8,686 nucleotides of DNA from CAYTQK01 sp964439745. GTDB lineage: Bacteria > Desulfobacterota > Desulfobacteria > Desulfobacterales > Desulfosudaceae. A program made the position numbers and the translations under genes. The stretch spans positions 1 through 8,686 of the forward strand of contig CAYTQK010000138.1 in the NCBI GenBank assembly GCA_964439745.1, written 5' to 3'. The notes below the pieces were generated by a model that saw nothing but the letters and a program-made list of their open reading frames with translations, was not told the DNA's origin and searched no databases. This document shows positions 1-6,745 of the stretch, piece after piece. Positions within the stretch are counted from its first letter, which is position 1. Every line of letters starts with the position of its first letter.

Positions 1-1
1 G

Positions 2-2437
2 CCGGACATTCAGGCCAAGAGCGACGATGAATTGCGCGCCCAGACCCGGTGGTTCCGGGAAAGATACCAGGCCGGGGAAACCCTGGACGAATTGTTGCCG
101 GAGGCCTTTGCCACCGTCCGGGAGGTGTCCGTCCGTACCCTGGGCATGCGCCACTTTGATGTTCAGCTGATCGGCGGCATCGTCCTGCACCAGGGGCGCA
201 TCGCCGAGATGAAAACCGGTGAAGGCAAGACCCTGGCGGCCACCCTGCCGGTTTACCTGAACGCCATTTCCGGCCGCGGTGTGCACGTGATTACCGTCAA
301 TGATTACCTGGCCACCCGGGACGCGGAGTGGATGGGAAAAATTTATCAGTTTCTCGGCCTGACCGTGGGCGTGATTACCCATAATATCGACGAGCAGGAG
401 CGGATTGCGGCCTACCAGGCGGACATTACCTACGGCACCAACAACGAGTTCGGGTTTGATTATCTCCGGGATAATATGAAGTTCTACCGGGAGTCCCTGG
501 TGCAGCGGGAGCTGAATTTCGCCATCGTGGACGAGGTGGACAGCATTCTCATTGACGAAGCCCGGACGCCGCTGATTATTTCCGGCCCGGCGGAAAAATC
601 CACCTCTCTCTACTATGAGGCCAACAATGTTATCCCCTCCCTGAAAGCAGAAGAGGATTATACGGTTGACGAGAAAATGCGCAGTTCCACGCTGACCGAA
701 AACGGGGTGGCCAGGGTGGAAAAGATGCTGGGCGTGGAAAATCTTTTCGGCCCGGAAAACATCGAGCTGCTCCATCACGTCAACCAGGCGCTCAAGGCCC
801 ACACCCTGTTCAAGCGGGACGTGGATTATATCGTCACCGACGAGCAGGAAGTCGTTATCGTGGATGAGTTTACCGGCCGGCTGATGCCCGGCCGGCGGTT
901 CAGCGAAGGGCTGCACCAGGCGCTGGAAGCCAAGGAAAATGTCAAGATTGAAAACGAGAACCAGACTCTGGCCACGATCACCTTTCAGAACTATTTCCGG
1001 ATGTACGACAAGCTGGCCGGCATGACCGGCACGGCCGATACGGAAGCGGCGGAATTCCAGAAAATTTACAGCCTGGAGGTAATGGTCATCCCCACCAACG
1101 AGCCCATGATCCGCATTGATCATCCGGATGTGATCTACAAGACCAAAAAAGAGAAATACGACGCCGTCATTGAAGAGATCCGGGCGCTGTACGAAAAGGG
1201 GCAGCCGGTGCTGGTGGGCACGGTTTCCATCGATGTCTCCGAGCTGCTCAGCAAAAAATTGAAAAAGGCGGGAATCCCCCATTCCGTGCTGAACGCCAAG
1301 CGTCATCGCCAGGAGGCGGAGATCGTCTCCCAGGCCGGCCAGAAAGGCGCGGTCACCATCTCCACCAACATGGCCGGCCGGGGCACCGACATCGTTCTCG
1401 GAGAAGGCGTGGCCGACGTCGGCGGCCTGCATATTCTGGGTACGGAACGTCACGAGAGCCGCCGCATCGACAATCAGCTGCGGGGCCGTTCGGGACGCCA
1501 GGGTGATCCCGGCAGCTCCCGGTTTTACATGGCCCTGGAAGATGATCTGCTGCGGATTTTCGGCGGCGAACGCATGACCGGCATCATGAACACGCTGGGC
1601 ATGGGCGAGGGAGAGCCCATCGAACACGGCATGATCAGCCGGGCCATTGAGAACGCCCAGAAAAAGGTGGAAGGCCACAATTTTGACATCCGCAAGCGGC
1701 TGCTGGAATATGACGACGTCATGAACGATCAGCGGGAGGTTATTTACGAGCAGCGGCGCAAGGCCCTCAACAAGGACGACCTGAAAGACTACATCCTGGG
1801 CATGATCGAGGACAAGGCCGCAGAGATTGCCGGTTTGTACGCCGACAACAAGCTTCCGGCCGTGGAATGGGATCTGGAGGGTATCGGCGAGGCGGTGTTC
1901 AAGCAGTTCAGCCTGCGCTTATCGCTGGACGAAAACACCCTGGACGGCCTGGACTCCCAGGGGCTGGCCGACCTGATTTACGATAATTGTGTCCAGGCCT
2001 ATGAAGCCAAGGAGCAGCTGATCGGCAGTGCCGACATGCGCGAGCTGGAGCGGGTTTTTCTGATTCAGACGGTCGACTCCCTGTGGAAGGATCACCTCCT
2101 CTCCATGGACCATCTCAAGGAAGGCATCGGCCTGCGGGGGTATGCCCAGCAGGATCCGCTGATTATTTATAAGCGGGAAGCCTTTGCCATGTTTGAGGAG
2201 ATGATCGGCCGTATCAAGGAGGAGACCCTGGCGATCCTTTTCCGCATCCAAATTGAAAGAAAAGAAAAACTGGATGAGCTGATGCAGCCGGAGGAGCAGA
2301 ATTTTACCCTTTCCCGCGGGGAAAACGGTGAAGAATCCCGGAAAAAACCGGTCAAGCGCAAGGACGCCAAGATCGGGCGGAACGATCCCTGCCCCTGCGG
2401 CAGCGGCAAGAAGTATAAAAAATGCTGCGGCGCTTGA
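2..2437 (+). CDS. secA: Preprotein translocase ATPase SecA (5'-truncated by window edge)
   Basis: SecA is the ATPase motor that drives unfolded preproteins through SecYEG in the inner membrane. The reading frame is open from base 2, where the codons read PDIQAKSDDEL, matching the stretch before the first nucleotide-binding domain of E. coli SecA. The TTG at 32 is therefore not the start, and the real start lies upstream of the window. Visible landmarks are Walker A (MKTGEGKT, nt 209-232), the DEVD Walker B box (nt 530-541), the preprotein-crosslinking region, NBD2 with GRGTDIVLG and the arginine-rich QLRGRSGRQGD, the helical scaffold around LLEYDDVMNDQR, and a C-terminal SEC-C zinc tail with Cys codons at 2390, 2396, 2423 and 2426. 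The NBD2 insert after GRGTDIVLG is much shorter than in E. coli, and the tail has Cys-Cys where E. coli has Cys-His; both are common variants. Intact through its TGA. Confidence 0.98.
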   Translation, partial: PDIQAKSDDELRAQTRWFRERYQAGETLDELLPEAFATVREVSVRTLGMRHFDVQLIGGIVLHQGRIAEMKTGEGKTLAATLPVYLNAISGRGVHVITVNDYLATRDAEWMGKIYQFLGLTVGVITHNIDEQERIAAYQADITYGTNNEFGFDYLRDNMKFYRESLVQRELNFAIVDEVDSILIDEARTPLIISGPAEKSTSLYYEANNVIPSLKAEEDYTVDEKMRSSTLTENGVARVEKMLGVENLFGPENIELLHHVNQALKAHTLFKRDVDYIVTDEQEVVIVDEFTGRLMPGRRFSEGLHQALEAKENVKIENENQTLATITFQNYFRMYDKLAGMTGTADTEAAEFQKIYSLEVMVIPTNEPMIRIDHPDVIYKTKKEKYDAVIEEIRALYEKGQPVLVGTVSIDVSELLSKKLKKAGIPHSVLNAKRHRQEAEIVSQAGQKGAVTISTNMAGRGTDIVLGEGVADVGGLHILGTERHESRRIDNQLRGRSGRQGDPGSSRFYMALEDDLLRIFGGERMTGIMNTLGMGEGEPIEHGMISRAIENAQKKVEGHNFDIRKRLLEYDDVMNDQREVIYEQRRKALNKDDLKDYILGMIEDKAAEIAGLYADNKLPAVEWDLEGIGEAVFKQFSLRLSLDENTLDGLDSQGLADLIYDNCVQAYEAKEQLIGSADMRELERVFLIQTVDSLWKDHLLSMDHLKEGIGLRGYAQQDPLIIYKREAFAMFEEMIGRIKEETLAILFRIQIERKEKLDELMQPEEQNFTLSRGENGEESRKKPVKRKDAKIGRNDPCPCGSGKKYKKCCGA

Positions 2438-2547
2438 TCGGCGCTACGGCCTTGCCGGGGCCGGATTCGCTTGCTTGAAAGCAGCGGGTATGACCGGGAA
2501 AAACCAAAGCCGGTACCGCCCGGTACAGCGGCGGCCGATTTTCCCTC

Positions 2548-2598
2548 TTGATTTTTTCCCCGAAAACGTTTATTCTTAGTATGTAGTCCACGTACAAT
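2548..2598 (+). promoter_or_regulatory. Candidate sigma70-type promoter(s) for clpS-clpA-aat
   Basis: Two overlapping candidates sit in the AT-rich island. The first is TTGATT (2548-2553), a 17-base spacer and TATTCT (2571-2576), matching 4/6 and 4/6 consensus positions. The second uses TACAAT (2593-2598, 5/6) with a poor -35, TTTATT (2569-2574), at 18 bases. Either gives a 5' leader of roughly 70-95 bases before clpS. No sigma32-like CTTGAAA/CCCCAT pair with correct spacing and no CIRCE element were seen, so housekeeping control is more likely than classical heat-shock control. Motif evidence only. Confidence 0.4.
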
Positions 2599-2603
2599 CT
2601 AAA

Positions 2604-2615
2604 CGATGTGCATCG
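2604..2615. repeat. Short inverted repeat at the predicted start of transcription
   Basis: CGATG (2604-2608) and CATCG (2611-2615) are exact inverted repeats around two bases. They lie a few bases downstream of the TACAAT -10 candidate, where +1 would fall. The position would suit an operator, but such a short repeat can occur by chance. Confidence 0.25.
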
Positions 2616-2663
2616 ATATTAATCACCGTCATTTGGTTGCCGCCATGGTCATGGCATTCTATC

Positions 2664-2669
2664 GGAGGA
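2664..2669 (+). promoter_or_regulatory. clpS ribosome binding site
   Basis: GGAGGA ends seven bases before the ATG at 2677. It is the best Shine-Dalgarno match in the window and fixes the clpS start, consistent with the first gene of an operon being well translated. Confidence 0.8.
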
Positions 2670-2676
2670 AAGAACA

Positions 2677-2991
2677 ATGACGGGGCGTGATGTCGATATA
2701 CTGCCGAAAATTATCCAGGAAACCGGGCAAAAGGTAAAACCGCCCGCGTTCTATAAAGTGCTCCTGCACAATGACGACTACACCACCATGGAATTCGTGG
2801 TGGAGGTGCTGCGGCGGGTGTTTCGCAAATCCATGGGTGATGCCACCATGATCATGCTTAATGTCCACAAGGCCGGGGTCGGTGTGTGCGGGATCTTTAC
2901 CCGGGAAATCGCCGAGACAAAGGTGGATCTGGTACACCACCTGGCCCGGGAGCGAGGCTTTCCTTTAAAATGCTCGATGGAAAAGGAATAG
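2677..2991 (+). CDS. clpS: ClpS, N-degron adaptor for ClpA
   Basis: ClpS binds proteins with destabilising N-terminal residues (Leu, Phe, Tyr, Trp) and hands them to the ClpA N-domain for degradation by ClpAP. The 104-residue product has the family's usual length and is collinear with E. coli ClpS. It has a flexible N-terminal tail (about residues 1-22) followed by the core alpha/beta fold starting at PPAFYKVLLHNDDYT. The N-degron pocket is intact: Asn32-Asp33-Asp34, Thr36, Met38 (the gatekeeper, Met40 in E. coli), Met60 and His64. The C-terminal stretch AETKVDLVHHLARE is also typical. The start is fixed by the strong GGAGGA site. The stop codon is four bases before clpA, and the clpA ribosome binding site lies in the last clpS codons, so the adaptor and its unfoldase should be made together. 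Confidence 0.97.
   Translation: MTGRDVDILPKIIQETGQKVKPPAFYKVLLHNDDYTTMEFVVEVLRRVFRKSMGDATMIMLNVHKAGVGVCGIFTREIAETKVDLVHHLARERGFPLKCSMEKE
2983..2987 (+). promoter_or_regulatory. clpA ribosome binding site inside the clpS 3' end
   Basis: AAGGA lies in the final Lys-Glu codons of clpS, eight bases before the clpA ATG at 2996. With only four bases between stop and start, this favours translational coupling of clpS and clpA. Confidence 0.65.
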
Positions 2992-2995
2992 ATTC

Positions 2996-5239
2996 ATGAT
3001 CAGCAAGGAACTCAGTGCGACGCTCGGTTTTGCGGTCAGCGAAGCCAAAAAATATCGCCACGAATTCGTCTGCCTGGAACATATCCTCTACGCCATCCTT
3101 CATGACAGTTCCGGCGCCGACATTATTCACGGCTGCGGCGGTAACGTGGAAACGCTGAAGACCGCCCTGGAAAATTTTTTCAAGTATAAAATTCAGAGTG
3201 TTCCGGAAAGCGACGAGTACGTGCTGCAGCAGACCATCGGTTTTCAACGGGTGATCCAGCGGGCGGTCAACCATGCCCGCTCGGCGGAAAAGGAAAAGGT
3301 GGCCGTGGGGGATATCCTGGCCGCCTTGTTCGAGGAAAACGCCTCGCACGCCGTCTATTTCCTGGAAATGGAAGGCATCACCCGGCTGGAGGTGCTCAAG
3401 TATATCTCCCATGTCGATGACCCCATGATTCAGCCCGACGAGGCCGAGGAGGCGGAACAGCCCGGCGAGACGGGCAAGCGCCGGCGGAAAGTGGATCCCC
3501 TGGAAGCCTTTACCACCGAACTGGTGCAGCGGGCGGCCGATGGCAAGATCGATCCGTTTATCGGTCGGGAAGCGGAAATGCGGCGGACCATCCAGGTTCT
3601 CTGCCGCCGCCGGAAGAACAACCCCGTTTTTGTCGGTGATCCGGGCGTGGGCAAGACCGCCATTGCCGAAGGTCTGGCCCAGGCCATCTGCGAAGACCGG
3701 GTACCCGACCTGCTGCGTGCTGTCCGGATCTATTCCCTGGACATGGGCGCCTTGCTGGCCGGCACCAAGTTCCGGGGCGATTTTGAACAGCGGTTGAAAA
3801 AGGTCATCCTGGCCCTGCAGAAGAAGAAGGACGCCGTTCTTTTCATCGATGAGATTCATACCGTGGTCGGGGCCGGCGCCACCAGCAGCGGTTCCATGGA
3901 CGCTTCCAATATTCTTAAACCGGCCCTGTCCAACGGCGAACTGCGCTGCATCGGTTCCACCACCTACGAGGAGTACAACAACCATTTTGAAAAAGACCGG
4001 GCCATGTCGCGGCGCTTCGAAAAGATCGAAATCACCGAGCCTTCGGACGAGGAGGCCCTCAAAATTCTGCGGGGGCTGAAGACCCGCTACGAAGATCATC
4101 ACGGTATTGCGTTTACCGATGCCGCTCTGAAGAGCGCCGTGGAACTGTCTTCCCGCTACCTCAACGACCGCTTTCTGCCGGACAAGGCCATTGATGTCAT
4201 CGATGAAACCGGGGCCGCCATCCGGCTGTCCGGCGGGGCCAACCGGAAGCGGATCAACCCGGCCGACATTGAAAAGATCGTGGCGGCCATGGCCAAGATC
4301 CCGGCCCAGCGGGTCACCAAGAACGACAAGGAGAAGCTGGCTGATCTGGAAACCAGCCTGAAACAGGTCGTTTTCGGCCAGGACGAGGCCATCCGGTTTT
4401 TGGCCACGTCCATCAAGCGCAGCCGGGCCGGGCTGGCCAAGCCGGACAAGCCCATTGGATCGTTCCTGTTCACCGGCCCCACCGGGGTGGGCAAGACGGA
4501 AATCGCGCGGCAGATCGCCGCCACCCTGGGGGTGAGTTTCATCCGGTTTGACATGAGCGAATACATGGAAAAGCATGCCGTGGCCCGGCTGATCGGGGCG
4601 CCCCCGGGCTATGTCGGGTTCGAGCAGGCCGGCATGCTGACCGACAGGGTCCGCAAGAACCCTTACAGCGTGCTCCTGCTGGATGAAATCGAAAAGGCCC
4701 ATATCGACGTTTACAATATTCTGCTGCAGATCATGGATCACGCCACCCTGACCGACAACAACGGCAAGGAGGCGGATTTCCGCAACGTCATCGTTATCAT
4801 GACTTCCAACGTGGGCTCCCGGGAAATCAGCGCGCCGACCATCGGGTTCAGCGGGGACGCGGAGAACCGGGGCAAAAAGGGCAATAAGGCCGTGGAAAAC
4901 TTCTTTACCCCGGAATTCCGGAACCGACTCAACGGCATCGTCACCTTTAATTCCCTGTCCACCGAGATCATGGAACAGGTGGTGGACAAGTTCATCCGGG
5001 CCCTGGACGAGCAGCTCACCCCGCGGAAGATTTTCCTCTCCATTACCCCGGCCGCCCGGCGCTGGCTGGCGGAAAAGGGGCATGATCCGGTCTACGGGGC
5101 CCGGCCCCTGGAACGGCTGATCCAGCGGGAGATCGAGGACGTGCTCTCCGACGAGATCCTCTTCGGCCGCCTGGAAAAAGGCGGGCGGGTGCTGATCGAT
5201 GCCGCCGAAGACGGCCTTTCTTTTTCCTATGACCAGTAA
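2996..5239 (+). CDS. clpA: ClpA, AAA+ unfoldase of the ClpAP protease
   Basis: ClpA is a two-ring hexameric ATPase that unfolds proteins and threads them into ClpP. The 747-residue product is full length and collinear with E. coli ClpA (758 residues). In order it has the Clp N-domain (about 1-140, the ClpS docking domain), an acidic then basic linker (about 141-165), AAA ring 1 with Walker A GDPGVGKT (Lys220) and Walker B Asp285-Glu286, and AAA ring 2 with Walker A GPTGVGKT (Lys500) and Walker B Asp563-Glu564. The ClpP-docking loop is Ile616-Gly617-Phe618, followed by the D2-small domain. IGF in place of the E. coli IGL fits the known ClpP-docking consensus. The first ring has Asp-Pro in its P-loop where E. 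coli has Glu-Ser. No ClpB-type middle domain is present, so this is ClpA rather than ClpB or ClpC. ClpP is not in the window. Confidence 0.97.
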   Translation: MISKELSATLGFAVSEAKKYRHEFVCLEHILYAILHDSSGADIIHGCGGNVETLKTALENFFKYKIQSVPESDEYVLQQTIGFQRVIQRAVNHARSAEKEKVAVGDILAALFEENASHAVYFLEMEGITRLEVLKYISHVDDPMIQPDEAEEAEQPGETGKRRRKVDPLEAFTTELVQRAADGKIDPFIGREAEMRRTIQVLCRRRKNNPVFVGDPGVGKTAIAEGLAQAICEDRVPDLLRAVRIYSLDMGALLAGTKFRGDFEQRLKKVILALQKKKDAVLFIDEIHTVVGAGATSSGSMDASNILKPALSNGELRCIGSTTYEEYNNHFEKDRAMSRRFEKIEITEPSDEEALKILRGLKTRYEDHHGIAFTDAALKSAVELSSRYLNDRFLPDKAIDVIDETGAAIRLSGGANRKRINPADIEKIVAAMAKIPAQRVTKNDKEKLADLETSLKQVVFGQDEAIRFLATSIKRSRAGLAKPDKPIGSFLFTGPTGVGKTEIARQIAATLGVSFIRFDMSEYMEKHAVARLIGAPPGYVGFEQAGMLTDRVRKNPYSVLLLDEIEKAHIDVYNILLQIMDHATLTDNNGKEADFRNVIVIMTSNVGSREISAPTIGFSGDAENRGKKGNKAVENFFTPEFRNRLNGIVTFNSLSTEIMEQVVDKFIRALDEQLTPRKIFLSITPAARRWLAEKGHDPVYGARPLERLIQREIEDVLSDEILFGRLEKGGRVLIDAAEDGLSFSYDQ

Positions 5240-5274
5240 ACAGGCGCCGGGGATGTCCGCGGCAGACTTGTCTT

Positions 5275-6009
5275 ATGACCATTTTCCTGCTGGACGCGTC
5301 GGATACTGACTTTCCCTCCCCTCGTCTGGCCGGGTCAGACGGGCTGCTGGCCGTGGGCGGGGATCTGCGGCCGGAAAGACTGTTGCGCGCATACAGCCGC
5401 GGCATTTTTCCCTGGTTTTCCGAGGGTGATCCGGTGCTGTGGTGGTCACCCGACCCCCGCCTGGTTCTGTATCCCGGGGAGCTGGTGGTCAGCCGTCGGC
5501 TGCGCCGTATTCTTCGTCAACAACTGTTTGCGATTACCATCAACCGGAACTTTGCCGCGGTGATCCGTGCCTGTGCCGCGGCCCGGCGCCAGGGCCAAGC
5601 CGGTACCTGGATCACGGACAGCATGGAGGCGGCCTATTGCCGGCTGCATCAACTCGGCTGGGCCCATTCGGTGGAGGCCTGGCAGGGGGAAGAGCTGGCC
5701 GGCGGATTATACGGCCTGGTGATCGGACGCTGTTTTTTCGGCGAGTCCATGTTTACGAAAATCAGCAACGCCTCCAAGGCGGCCTTTGTCCACCTGGTCC
5801 GACTGCTGACGCGCCAGGGATTTGCCCTGGTAGACTGCCAGGTGACCACCGGCCACTTGAGGCGATTCGGGGCGCGGGAGATTCCCCGGGACCGGTTTTT
5901 ACAGGAGCTGTCGGCTGCCATGCCGGCTGCGGACGCGGACGGCCGGTGGCGGATGGCGGGGGCGGAAGCAGCCGATACCGAAGCGGGACAGGATGCGCCG
6001 AAGCGGTAG
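5275..6009 (+). CDS. aat: Leucyl/phenylalanyl-tRNA-protein transferase
   Basis: Aat transfers Leu or Phe from aminoacyl-tRNA to proteins beginning with Lys or Arg, creating primary N-degrons for ClpS in the cytosol. The 244-residue product matches the family (E. coli 234). It shows FPSP and GLLAVGGDL near the N-terminus, then GIFPWF and LWWSPDPR, TWIT (Trp112), the FFGESMF catalytic segment (Glu157) and LVDCQV (Asp187, Gln189). These are the expected active-site residues. The last 25 or so residues are an Ala/Asp/Glu-rich tail with no recognisable motif. The ATG at 5275 matches the family start, and no other in-frame start was seen between it and the clpA stop. There is no clear Shine-Dalgarno sequence before it, so translation may depend on ribosomes finishing clpA 35 bases upstream. 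It completes the clpS-clpA-aat pathway set. Confidence 0.97.
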   Translation: MTIFLLDASDTDFPSPRLAGSDGLLAVGGDLRPERLLRAYSRGIFPWFSEGDPVLWWSPDPRLVLYPGELVVSRRLRRILRQQLFAITINRNFAAVIRACAAARRQGQAGTWITDSMEAAYCRLHQLGWAHSVEAWQGEELAGGLYGLVIGRCFFGESMFTKISNASKAAFVHLVRLLTRQGFALVDCQVTTGHLRRFGAREIPRDRFLQELSAAMPAADADGRWRMAGAEAADTEAGQDAPKR

Positions 6010-6021
6010 TCCGTGCGGACT
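6008..6021. repeat. Inverted repeat at the aat stop codon
   Basis: AGTCCG (6008-6013) and CGGACT (6016-6021) are exact inverted repeats around two bases, overlapping the aat TAG. In RNA this could form a five-pair hairpin with a four-base loop. No T-run follows, so it is not called a terminator. A second, bulged hairpin is possible at 6047-6066 in the leader of the next gene. Confidence 0.35.
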
Positions 6022-6083
6022 GCCAAGCCGTTAAACATTGAAACCATCGGTTCGGGCAACCGGATCAAAGACAAGGGGGGTCT

Positions 6084-6653
6084 ATGGCCAAGACAGTGGA
6101 AAGAAAGTTTTACCTGGAGGAGTTCAAGGCCATCAGCCGGGCGATTTCCAATTATGAAGACCTGAATCTGCTGTTTACCCATATCGTGGAAGGCCTGTGC
6201 CGGACCTTTTCGCTGAAGGGGTGCTGTATCATGCTGTTCGACGAGCGGGAACAACAGCTTTTCCGGGTCAGCAGCTACGGGCTGAGCGATGAATATACCA
6301 GCAAGGGCCCCTTGGTGGTGGATAAAGAGTCCTCCTCTTTTTTCAAAAAAGAGCCCGTCTTCATCGAAAATATGAGCGAAAGCCGGCTGATCATTTACCC
6401 CGAGGCGGCCCGCCAGGAAGGGGTGGTGTCCATGCTGTCCGTGCCGATCATGTACGGCGAAACCGTGGTCGGCCTGCTGCGGATGTACACGGGTGAACCC
6501 CAGTATTTCAATGAAGAGGACGTGGACTCGATTTCCACCCTGTGCCTGCAGCTGGCGGTAGTGCTGGAAAAGAACGGGCTGGAAAACTTCCTGGAGGGCA
6601 TCAAGGCGGCCATGGGCAGCATCCCGCCGCGGTTGTTAAAAGGGATGTTCTAA
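6084..6653 (+). CDS. Small stand-alone GAF-domain protein
   Basis: The 189-residue soluble protein has no signal peptide or membrane segment. After an N-terminal helix (about 8-22, EFKAISRAISNYEDL) a single GAF domain spans about residues 25-165. Recognisable parts are the CCIMLFDE strand, FRVSSYGLS, the mid-domain helix, FIENM, and the closing VVSMLSVPIMYGETVVGLLRMY and FNEEDVDSISTLCLQLA blocks. A short C-terminal tail (about 166-189) follows. GAF domains bind small ligands, haem, iron or cyclic nucleotides, or mediate dimerisation, and the ligand here cannot be read from sequence. Cys39, Cys47, Cys48 and Cys154 are present, but no known haem or bilin attachment motif was recognised. No output domain (kinase, GGDEF, HD-GYP, sigma54 activator) is fused, so any signal must pass to a partner, possibly the kinase-like protein encoded next. 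A G-rich Shine-Dalgarno (6073-6080) precedes the ATG closely. Confidence 0.85.
   Translation: MAKTVERKFYLEEFKAISRAISNYEDLNLLFTHIVEGLCRTFSLKGCCIMLFDEREQQLFRVSSYGLSDEYTSKGPLVVDKESSSFFKKEPVFIENMSESRLIIYPEAARQEGVVSMLSVPIMYGETVVGLLRMYTGEPQYFNEEDVDSISTLCLQLAVVLEKNGLENFLEGIKAAMGSIPPRLLKGMF
6335..6353. repeat. Perfect 19-base odd palindrome inside the GAF gene
   Basis: CTC plus six T (6335-6343), a central C, then six A plus GAG (6345-6353) form two exact nine-base arms. It encodes part of Ser-Ser-Phe-Phe-Lys-Lys-Glu. It may be only the by-product of Phe-Phe-Lys-Lys codons. Confidence 0.5.
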
Positions 6654-6678
6654 CACCGCTGCCTGGGAAAACAAGGCA
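6629..6678 (+). repeat. Two tandem stem-loops across the GAF gene stop codon
   Basis: Stem 1 pairs GCGGTTGTTA (6629-6638) with TAACACCGC (6651-6659), nine pairs with one bulged T and a 12-base loop. Its right arm begins with the TAA stop codon. Stem 2 pairs TGCCT (6660-6664) with AGGCA (6674-6678). No T-run follows either stem, so these look like a processing or mRNA-stability element, or a weak terminator, between the GAF gene and the kinase-like gene. Confidence 0.4.
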
Positions 6679-6745
6679 ATGTTGCGGCCGGAAAGATCAG
6701 ACAGGGGAGTGAACCGCTACCGGGCAGGATGCGAAAGTTGATTTT

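Larger units (their letters stand above)
2438..2676. other. secA-clpS intergenic region
   Basis: No credible gene lies in these 239 bases. The first half is GC-rich and contains a weak hairpin (CGGCC at 2447-2451 with GGCCG at 2459-2463) that has no following T-run, so a rho-independent secA terminator is not convincing. An inverted repeat (GTACCG, two bases, CGGTAC) sits at 2513-2526. From about 2541 the sequence turns AT-rich and holds the promoter candidates listed separately. A second inverted repeat lies at 2604-2615. The region ends in the strong clpS ribosome binding site. Confidence 0.8.

Noticed and set aside
32..34. TTG at 32 as the secA start
   Set aside because: The frame is open upstream to the window edge and encodes sequence conserved with the SecA N-terminal region.
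2447..2463. Rho-independent terminator after secA
   Set aside because: The stem is only five pairs and no T-run follows.
2474..2480. CTTGAAA as a sigma32 -35 element for clpS
   Set aside because: No CCCCAT-like -10 element lies at the required distance.
2897..5083. A 728-codon open frame on the minus strand, opposite clpA
   Set aside because: It is antisense to a certain gene, its composition (many Gly, Asp, His, Leu) is what GC-rich codon use throws up on the complementary strand, and no family motif is visible.
5439..6041. A 200-codon plus-strand frame overlapping aat
   Set aside because: It is an out-of-frame shadow of aat, which has all its conserved residues in the other frame.
6675..6685. 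GG...GC pair before the kinase-like gene as a sigma54 promoter
   Set aside because: The spacing between GG and GC is seven bases, not the required ten.
6679..6741. A 20-codon plus-strand ORF just before the kinase-like gene, as a possible leader peptide
   Set aside because: Poor ribosome binding site, no codon pattern suggesting attenuation, and no terminator/antiterminator pair after it.
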